This document shows, in pieces, positions 1-5,561 of a DNA stretch of 7,103 bases. Numbering within the stretch: the stretch's first letter is position 1; each line of letters opens with the position of its first letter. The notes beneath the pieces were generated by a model. That model did no database searches and was not told where the DNA came from. It saw nothing but the letters and a program-made list of their open reading frames with translations. Source of the stretch: JBFGFG01 sp041627475 (GTDB lineage: Bacteria; Actinomycetota; Nitriliruptoria; Nitriliruptorales; Nitriliruptoraceae); contig JBFKQZ010000168.1 in NCBI GenBank assembly GCA_041627475.1, positions 1-7,103 on the forward strand. Reading direction: 5' to 3'. The translations under genes and the position numbers were made by a program.

Positions 1-330
1 CACCGACGCCCCACCGACGTAGCCGAGGCCGATGACCGCGGTCAGCACGACCCCGAGCACCACACCGCTCACGAGCAGCTGGCGGTCACGCCGCAGGGGC
101 GTCGCGAGGACGAGCAGACCCTCGACCGCGAGCAGGCCGAACGTGGCGTTCGCACCGAGCTCGTGCAGGGTCAGCGCACCCGTCAGCCCCTCCGCGCCGT
201 AGACGGTCGACAGGAAGCCACCGGCGAAGACGCTCTGCAGCAGGACGCCGATCGCGACGAGCGCCGCCAACGTCCCCGCAGCGCGACGGACACCGGGCGA
301 CACGTCGGCGGACCGGACGGACGTCGACAT
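1..330 (-). CDS. Small integral membrane protein of unknown function, C-terminus cut by window edge
   Basis: The first 110 codons read leftwards from the ATG at 330 and run off the window still open, so the C-terminus is missing. A ribosome binding site (GAGG) lies six bases upstream of the ATG and supports this start. The translation shows about three hydrophobic segments, near residues 17-40, 56-77 and 85-105, separated by a short polar loop and a basic loop (PLRRDRQ, 78-84). The second segment opens with His-Glu (H56, E57) followed by GAN, which could matter for a cofactor or lipid but is not diagnostic. It resembles small uncharacterised actinobacterial membrane proteins; I cannot name a family or a function. 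It is divergent from the large regulator at 476, so the two may share a control region. The reading frame and membrane nature are well supported; the role is unknown. Confidence 0.75.
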   Translation of the reverse strand, partial: MSTSVRSADVSPGVRRAAGTLAALVAIGVLLQSVFAGGFLSTVYGAEGLTGALTLHELGANATFGLLAVEGLLVLATPLRRDRQLLVSGVVLGVVLTAVIGLGYVGGASV

Positions 331-475
331 CGTGGACCTCGGATCGGGGCGCGCGACCGTACTCGGCCTGTTGGGACCGAACGTGTCGGGCAGCGCAACT
401 GGAGCGTCGTGCAGCCGACTGACCTACCGTCGGGGGTTCAGCCACGTGGTCGGCGACCACGAGGGGCGGTTGCAC
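331..475. promoter_or_regulatory. Divergent intergenic region with probable promoters for both flanking genes
   Basis: This 145-bp spacer separates two divergently transcribed genes and must hold a promoter for each. I see only weak matches to a housekeeping -10 (TAnnnT): TACCGT at 425-430 on the plus strand and TACGGT at 361-356 on the minus strand. Neither has a convincing -35 at 16-18 bp. The only clear structure is the inverted repeat listed separately. Promoter positions here are inference. Confidence 0.35.
445..461. promoter_or_regulatory. Perfect 7-bp inverted repeat abutting the regulator's ribosome binding site
   Basis: CGTGGTC, three bases (GGC), then GACCACG form a perfect inverted repeat. 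Its last base is the first G of the GAGGGG ribosome binding site (461-466) for the start codon at 476. In DNA it could be an operator; in mRNA it would form a short GC-rich hairpin beside the ribosome binding site. Either reading would suit autoregulation of the SARP-type gene. Seven-bp arms can occur by chance in such GC-rich DNA, so this is a candidate only. Confidence 0.3.
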
Positions 476-3400
476 ATGGTCACGGAGCACGACGTCCTGC
501 ACGTCCAGCTCTTCGGTGCCTTCACGCTGACCCACGACGGCGAGCAGCTGCCGCCGCTGCCGTCGCGGCACGCCCGGCTGCTGTTCGCGTGGCTGGCGCT
601 CCAGCGGGGCCGCCCGCAGCCGCGTTCGCTGCTGTGCGACCGGCTCTGGCCGGACGTGCCCGAGTCCCGGGCGCGCCGGCGCCTCAGCCACGCGCTGTGG
701 CAGATCCAGGACGCGTTCGGCGAGGGGCTGCGCCGCCCCTACCTGCTCACCCCCGGCGACCACGTCCAGTTCGACGTGGAGGCCCCGTACCGGCTCGACG
801 TCGAGGAGTTCGAGCAGCGCCTCGACGCCGTCGACCGGGCGGGCACCTCCGACGTCGAGGCCGTCCGCCACCTGCGCCGCTGCGTCGAGCTCTACCGCGG
901 TGACTTCCTCGCCGGCTCCTACGAGGACTGGGTCGTCCGCGAGCAGGACCGGCTCCGCCAACGCCATGTGACGGCGCTGGTCCGCCTCGTCGACGCGTGC
1001 AAGCAGCGCGGCAACTTCGACGAGGCCCTGGCCGTCGCGCGACGGCTGACGCACCAGGCACCGCTGCGCGAGGAGGCCCACCGCGAGGTCATGAAGCTGT
1101 GCGTCCTGACCGGTCAGCCGGACCTCGCGCTCGAGCAGTTCGAGCGCTGCCGGTCGGTGCTCGCCGAGGAGCTCGGCGTCGAACCCACCGCCGCGACCGT
1201 CGAGCTGCAGGACCGCATCCTCCAGCGTCGCCACACCGAGACGGCACAGCGCGCCCCGCGCGACGAGCTCGCGAGCCACCGGCTCGTTGCCCGCGACGAG
1301 GAGCGCATCGTCCTCGTCGACGCCCTCGAACGGACCCTGCTGGGACGCCACGGGACCGTGTTCGTCGAGGGGGAGCCCGGGGTCGGCAAGACCCAGCTGC
1401 TCGCCCACACCGCGGAGGACGCCCGCTGGCGCGGCTTCACGGTGCTGTGGGGTGGCTGCGACGACACGACCGCCCCCTACGCCCCGCTGCGGGCGGCGCT
1501 CGACGCGGCACTTGACCCGGTCCGCACCGCCCAGCTGCGCGCGCTGCTCGCACCGGTCTGGCTCGCCGAGGCCGGCCGACTGCTGCCTGCACTGCGCGAC
1601 GACGCGACCCAGCCCGGCGGTGCGCTCGACGGGCCCGACGCGGCCGAGCGCATGCGCCAGGCACTGGTCGAGGTGGTGGTCGGGCTCGCCGTGAACGACC
1701 CGGTCGTGCTCGTGCTCGAGGACCTCCACAGCGCGGACGCGGAGACGATGGCCGTGCTGCGGTCCCTGGCGCGGCACCCGGCCCCGGGGCGGCTGCTCGT
1801 GCTGCTCAGCTACCGGGACGTGGACGCACGGCAGGACGACGCCGTCTGGGGCCGACTGCGCGACCTCGACCGGGACGCGCGCCCGACCCGCCTGCACCTG
1901 GACGCGCTGACACCGTTCGCCACCGGCGCGCTGCTGCGCGAGGTCCTCGGCGAGGCCCAGCTCCCGGCCTCCTTCGTCGAGGCGGTCCAGCGCGAGGGCG
2001 GCGGCAACCCGCTCTACACGCTCGAGCTGCTGCGCTCCCTGCGCGACACCGGTGCCCTGAGCGGCGGCACGGAGCACCTCGACGCCGGCAGTGTCCCAGT
2101 CACGGCGGACCTGCGAGCCCTCGTGCGCAACCGTCTGGCCCTGCTCGGCTGGGAGGCGGCGACCGTGGCCGAGTTCGCTGCCGTGCTCGACGGCCACACC
2201 GACCTGACCTCGCTCGAGGCGGGTGTCGGGCTCGGTCCGCGCCAGCTGTCCACGGCGGTCGGCGAGCTGACCCGCCGCAACCTGCTGCAGCACGACGGCG
2301 GCGTGTGGCGCTTCACCCACGCGGCCACGCGCCGCGTCCTGCTCGACGACCTCCTCCCCCGCCGCCGCCAGGAGCTGCACGCGGCGGCCGCCGACGCGCT
2401 CGAGGCGGCCTACCCCGACGACGTCGAGGCCATCGCCGAGCACCTCGTCCGGGCCGGCCTGCCCCGCCGCGCCCTGCCCCACCTGCGCCGCGCCGCCGAG
2501 CGCGCGCTCGAGCTGCACGCCCACGCGACGGCTGCGCACCACCTCGACGCGGCGCTGGACGCCATCGACCGCGTCCCGTCCGACGTCCGGGACCGCACGG
2601 CGCTGCTGCTGCAGGCCGAGGCGGTCCACGACGTGCTCGGCGACCGTGCCCGCCAGCAGGTCCTCCTCGACGACCTCGCGCCCTTCACCGCCGGCGACGC
2701 GGCGCTCACGACCGAGCTCGCGATGCGCCGGGCCCACCTGCTCGGTCACCTCGACGAGCTCGACGCCGCACTCGAGTACGCCCACGAGGCCGTGGACGCC
2801 GCCCCGGACGACGACCTGCGCGGCCGCGCCCTCGCCACGGTCGGCGAGCTGCTGCACTGGCAGGGCCACCAGGAGCAGGCGGTCGCCGCCCTCCAGGCCG
2901 CCCTCGCGGCGCGCGGCGCCGGGTCGTCCGCCCCGGCGACGCGGACACGGGCGACCCTCGCCTCGGCCCTGCGCTCGCTGCAGCGCTACGACGACGCCCG
3001 CGCCATCCTGGCCGACGCCGTGACGACGGCCGAGGAGCAGGGCGACGAGGTCGGGCTGGTCCACGCGCTCGGCGGCCTCGCCGACCTCGACGCCGAGACG
3101 GGGCACAGCGAGGAGGCGGTCGCCCGGTACGGGGCGACGATCGCGCAGGCCCGCACCGTCGGCTTCCGCCACCGCGAGGGCGTGGCCCTCGTGAACCTGG
3201 CGACGGTCAGGCTCGGCCGCGGCGAGCCGGCCCCGGCGCTCGCCGCCTACGACGACGCGGAGACGGTCTTCCGCACCCTCGGCAACCGCCGCGGTACGGC
3301 GATCGTGCGACTGAACCGGGCCTGGCTCCACCACCGTTGGCTGGGCAGGGACGACGACGCCGAGCGCGATGCGCTGGCCGCCCTCGACTACAGCATCGAG

Positions 3401-4255
3401 GTCGGGAGCACCGGCCTCACCTCGGCCGCGCAGGAGACCCTCGCCGGCATCGCGCGGCGCCACGGCGAGTTCGAGGTGGCAGCGGACCACCTGGCGGCCG
3501 GCCTCGCGGCCGCCGAGGGTGCACGAGACCGTCGCGCGGCGGTGCAGCTGCACCGTGGCCGTGCCGAGCTGGAGCTCGCACAGGGCGAGCAGGACGCAGC
3601 CCTCGCCACGGCCGCGGCGGCGGCCGAGGAGGCCGCAGCGCTGGGCCTCGTCGACTTCGTGGCCGACCTGCGCGCCCTCGGAGCACTCGCAGCTGCGGAG
3701 CTCGGGAGGTCGGGCGAGGCGGTGCGCTTGGCACGGGCCGCGACGACGGAGCTCGCGACCAGCGGCGAGCCGCACCGCGTGCACCACAACCTCGCGCTCG
3801 TCGCGGAGGCCACGGACGCCCCCGCCACGGCAGTCGAGCACCACCGGGCAGCCGTCCGCCTGCTGGCCGCCGCCCTCGAGCCCCTGCCGCCGGAGCTGCG
3901 CGACAGCGCCCAGCGCGTCCCCGCCCACCTCGACATCACGACGGCCGCGGAACCGCACCTCCCCCGCTACGTGGAGCTGCGCCTCGCCCGCGCCGACGCA
4001 CCGCTCGGACGCGCACTCGAACGCGACGAGACCATCGTCGTCGAACTCGCCGTCGCCCCGCAGACGAGGGACCCGGCAGCGCGGCGAGCGCACCTGCTCG
4101 ACGTCCTCCAGCAGGTGGAGGACCAGCATGCCGCTGCCACGCTCGACGACCTGGGCATGGTCTTCGACGTCAGCGCGACCACGATCCGACGTGATCTCGA
4201 GGCCCTCCGACGCGAGGGCCACGACGTGCCCACGCGAGGCCGCGACGCGGGGTGA
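476..4255 (+). CDS. SARP/AfsR-like transcriptional regulator: winged helix, BTAD, AAA/NTPase, TPR, C-terminal DeoR-like HTH
   Basis: A cytoplasmic DNA-binding regulator of 1259 residues, larger than AfsR. Residues about 8-100 match the OmpR-like winged helix of SARPs (starting LHVQLFGAF). Residues about 106-250 match the BTAD helical domain (RLDVEEFEQ, LYRGDFLAGSYEDWV, VLAEELGVEPT). An NTPase domain follows, with Walker A GEPGVGKT at 299-306 (K305), Walker B LVLEDLH at 412-418 (D416) and a sensor-like LLVLLSYRD at 440-448. From about 660 to 1130 there are Ala/Leu-rich TPR-like helical pairs, for example around 785-810, 877-900, 916-940 and 997-1020. After a short possible beta segment (1164-1193) the last 57 residues (1203-1259) resemble a DeoR-type HTH (VSATTIRRDLEALRREG). 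The ATG at 476 was chosen because GAGGGG lies nine bases upstream and the SARP domain begins straight after it; the frame is open back to a GTG at 332 but that extension has no family similarity. Such proteins usually activate nearby or pathway genes, with ATP binding and TPRs as the signal-sensing part. The ligand and targets are unknown; the next operon is a natural candidate. Confidence 0.92.
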   Translation: MVTEHDVLHVQLFGAFTLTHDGEQLPPLPSRHARLLFAWLALQRGRPQPRSLLCDRLWPDVPESRARRRLSHALWQIQDAFGEGLRRPYLLTPGDHVQFDVEAPYRLDVEEFEQRLDAVDRAGTSDVEAVRHLRRCVELYRGDFLAGSYEDWVVREQDRLRQRHVTALVRLVDACKQRGNFDEALAVARRLTHQAPLREEAHREVMKLCVLTGQPDLALEQFERCRSVLAEELGVEPTAATVELQDRILQRRHTETAQRAPRDELASHRLVARDEERIVLVDALERTLLGRHGTVFVEGEPGVGKTQLLAHTAEDARWRGFTVLWGGCDDTTAPYAPLRAALDAALDPVRTAQLRALLAPVWLAEAGRLLPALRDDATQPGGALDGPDAAERMRQALVEVVVGLAVNDPVVLVLEDLHSADAETMAVLRSLARHPAPGRLLVLLSYRDVDARQDDAVWGRLRDLDRDARPTRLHLDALTPFATGALLREVLGEAQLPASFVEAVQREGGGNPLYTLELLRSLRDTGALSGGTEHLDAGSVPVTADLRALVRNRLALLGWEAATVAEFAAVLDGHTDLTSLEAGVGLGPRQLSTAVGELTRRNLLQHDGGVWRFTHAATRRVLLDDLLPRRRQELHAAAADALEAAYPDDVEAIAEHLVRAGLPRRALPHLRRAAERALELHAHATAAHHLDAALDAIDRVPSDVRDRTALLLQAEAVHDVLGDRARQQVLLDDLAPFTAGDAALTTELAMRRAHLLGHLDELDAALEYAHEAVDAAPDDDLRGRALATVGELLHWQGHQEQAVAALQAALAARGAGSSAPATRTRATLASALRSLQRYDDARAILADAVTTAEEQGDEVGLVHALGGLADLDAETGHSEEAVARYGATIAQARTVGFRHREGVALVNLATVRLGRGEPAPALAAYDDAETVFRTLGNRRGTAIVRLNRAWLHHRWLGRDDDAERDALAALDYSIEVGSTGLTSAAQETLAGIARRHGEFEVAADHLAAGLAAAEGARDRRAAVQLHRGRAELELAQGEQDAALATAAAAAEEAAALGLVDFVADLRALGALAAAELGRSGEAVRLARAATTELATSGEPHRVHHNLALVAEATDAPATAVEHHRAAVRLLAAALEPLPPELRDSAQRVPAHLDITTAAEPHLPRYVELRLARADAPLGRALERDETIVVELAVAPQTRDPAARRAHLLDVLQQVEDQHAAATLDDLGMVFDVSATTIRRDLEALRREGHDVPTRGRDAG

Positions 4256-4285
4256 CGGACGGCGGCGGACGGTCTGCGTCCCGAC

Positions 4286-4307
4286 TGAGACACCCCTGAG
4301 ACACCCC
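4286..4307 (+). promoter_or_regulatory. Exact 11-bp tandem direct repeat, candidate SARP/PhoB-type operator
   Basis: The unit TGAGACACCCC occurs twice head to tail (4286-4296 and 4297-4307), and the next base is again T. A degenerate third copy lies directly upstream at 4275-4285, matching 6 of 11 positions. SARP-family activators are known to bind direct heptamer repeats at 11-bp spacing, with the last heptamer about 8 bp before the -10 box. Counting 8 bp on from the heptamer GAGACAC reaches 4313-4318 (CACGCT), a poor -10 that keeps the A2 and T6 of TAnnnT. The repeat sits 31 bp past the SARP gene's stop and 46 bp before the next start codon. The repeat is certain; its role as an operator is inferred. 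Confidence 0.45.
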
Positions 4308-4336
4308 TCCTCCACGCTCTTGGCCCGTCCAGGAAC

Positions 4337-4349
4337 GCCTTTTGGAGGC
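4337..4349 (+). promoter_or_regulatory. Ribosome binding site of the small ORF, partly inside a short hairpin
   Basis: GGAGG at 4344-4348 lies five bases before the ATG at 4354, close to ideal spacing and the strongest ribosome binding site in this spacer. Bases 4337-4340 (GCCT) can pair with 4346-4349 (AGGC) across a TTTGG loop, which would hide part of the site. The stem is only four base pairs, so an effect on translation is a weak inference, but the site itself supports real translation of the small frame. Confidence 0.5.
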
Positions 4350-4353
4350 CCTC

Positions 4354-4446
4354 ATGAAGCGCCGTCTCGCCACCCTCTCCATCCTGACCAGCAGCCTGCT
4401 CGTCGCCGCTGCACCGGCCTTCGCGGGCACGACGTACATGGGATGA
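4354..4446 (+). CDS. Tiny secreted peptide: Sec signal peptide plus six-residue mature part
   Basis: A 30-codon frame begins at an ATG five bases after GGAGG. It has a textbook signal peptide: a basic n-region (KRR, residues 2-4), a hydrophobic core (residues 5-20, including LSILTSSLLVAAA), a helix-breaking Pro21 and an AFA motif at 22-24 that signal peptidase I should cut. Only GTTYMG (25-30) would remain. The stop TGA (4444-4446) overlaps the ATG of the kinase in an ATGA junction, and the kinase has no good ribosome binding site of its own, which implies translational coupling. It may be a short exported signal peptide, a leader whose translation sets kinase expression, or a relic of a longer secreted protein. 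A missed frameshift into the kinase is unlikely: cleavage would put the kinase N-terminus outside and, with two TM helices, the catalytic domain outside too. I recognise no family. No database comparison was possible. Confidence 0.6.
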   Translation: MKRRLATLSILTSSLLVAAAPAFAGTTYMG

Positions 4447-5558
4447 ACGAGCCCCCCGCACCGCCCACACCGGTGCGACAGAGCAGCCCTCGCCGTGTCC
4501 GGTCGACCGTGCAACGCCACGATCGACCGGTGACGTCGGGGGCTGTCGTCGACCAGTCACGCTTCGTGACCGAGCGGCCCGTCGCCCAACGGGCCGACGA
4601 GGTGCTCGGCACCGGCGAACAGCGTCTCGTCCGCATCGTGGCCACCTACGGGGCCATCGCGGTGGTGTGGCTCGGGCTGCTCGCGCTCGTCACCTCGACC
4701 GTCCTCGGGGCGACGTCGTGGTCGCCCGTCGCGGTCACCGTCGTCGTCGGGCTCGTCTTCGTCATCGGCAGCAGCGGCATCATGCTGGTCGCCCTGCAGC
4801 GATGGGCGCGGCAGCTCACCAACGCGGCCGCCGCGGAGCGCGAGGCGATGGAGAGCCTGCGCGAGGTGGCGCGCATCCGCTCGGCGTTCCTCGGTGGCAT
4901 CTCCCACGAGCTGCGGACGCCGATGACGAGCATCCTCGGCTTCGCGCAGACGCTCCAGCGCCACCACCGCGAGCTCGAGCCGCAGAACATCGAGGAGTTC
5001 GCGGGCCGGCTGGTCGCCAACACGACGCGTCTGGAACGGCTCGTGCTCGACATGCTCGACCTCCACCAGCACGAGACCGACGCAGACCTGCGGATCGAGC
5101 CGGTGCACGTCGAGCAGCTCCTGCGGGCAGCCCTGGCCGCGACGGGGCCACGCTCCCAGCAGATCACGGCCTGGAGCACCGCCGACTGGGTGCTGACCGA
5201 CCGCGGCAAGCTCGAGCGGATCGTCGCCGAGCTCGTCGGCAACGTGGTGCGGCACACCCCGGCGGGCACGAGCGCGTGGCTGCAGGCCTCCGTCGACCCC
5301 GAGATCGGCGAGCTGCTCATCACGATGGAGGACGACGGACCCGGCCTCGAGGACGACATCCTCGAGCAGGCCACCGCGCCGTTCGTCCAGGGGCCCCGCG
5401 CACAGGCCAGCCCCTCCCCCGGCCTCGGGATCGGGTTGTCGCTCGCCCGTCGCCACGCGGAGCTGCTCGGGGGCGCCCTCACGCTCGCCCGCCCCGAGGG
5501 CGGCGGCACCCGGGTCATCGTGGCCCTGCCCTACGTGGCGCCTGACCGGCCCGAGTGA
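4443..5558 (+). CDS. Sensor histidine kinase with two TM helices and a minimal extracellular loop
   Basis: A 371-residue membrane histidine kinase. Residues 1-62 are a polar, Pro/Arg-rich cytoplasmic tail. TM1 is about 64-89 and TM2 about 95-117, joined by only a few residues (around TSWSP), so there is no extracellular sensor domain. A short linker leads to HisKA with the H-box SHELRTP (phospho-acceptor H155). The HATPase_c domain keeps the N-box ELVGNVVRHTP (N267), G1 DDGPG (D297-G301), a possible F-box at F314 and G2 GLGIGL (327-332), so it looks catalytically complete. The start is the ATG of the ATGA overlap with the small secreted-peptide frame; a later GTG at 4530 has no ribosome binding site. 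Kinases of this short-loop layout (BceS-like) sense within the membrane or through a partner protein. No response regulator lies in the window, so its partner is elsewhere or it acts with an unlinked protein. Function as a kinase is confident; signal and target are unknown. Confidence 0.92.
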   Translation: MNEPPAPPTPVRQSSPRRVRSTVQRHDRPVTSGAVVDQSRFVTERPVAQRADEVLGTGEQRLVRIVATYGAIAVVWLGLLALVTSTVLGATSWSPVAVTVVVGLVFVIGSSGIMLVALQRWARQLTNAAAAEREAMESLREVARIRSAFLGGISHELRTPMTSILGFAQTLQRHHRELEPQNIEEFAGRLVANTTRLERLVLDMLDLHQHETDADLRIEPVHVEQLLRAALAATGPRSQQITAWSTADWVLTDRGKLERIVAELVGNVVRHTPAGTSAWLQASVDPEIGELLITMEDDGPGLEDDILEQATAPFVQGPRAQASPSPGLGIGLSLARRHAELLGGALTLARPEGGGTRVIVALPYVAPDRPE

Positions 5559-5561
5559 CCG

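Noticed and set aside
332..475. Upstream GTG (332) as the start of the large regulator, adding 48 residues
   Set aside because: It lies two bases from the divergent gene's start, the added residues have no family similarity, and the ATG at 476 has a good ribosome binding site right before the conserved domain.
2305..4194. Plus-strand open frame of about 629 codons inside the regulator gene
   Set aside because: Its translation is almost entirely Arg, Pro, Ala and Gly, the usual out-of-frame shadow of a GC-rich gene.
4256..4285. Rho-independent terminator after the large regulator
   Set aside because: Only a 4-bp GGAC/GTCC pairing with a 7-base loop is present and no T-run follows.
86..4315. 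A stop-free minus-strand frame of about 1409 codons antisense to the large regulator
   Set aside because: The plus-strand protein has clear SARP, BTAD and Walker motifs, while the antisense translation shows no recognisable domain and runs past both gene ends. Long antisense frames are expected where stop codons are rare in GC-rich DNA.
4557..5456. Minus-strand open frame antisense to the histidine kinase
   Set aside because: The plus strand has all kinase motifs in order; the antisense product has no recognisable domain.
4354..5558. Small ORF and kinase as one gene broken by a frameshift
   Set aside because: A cleaved signal peptide followed by two TM helices would put the kinase domain outside the cell. 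The ATGA overlap is a normal coupled-gene junction.
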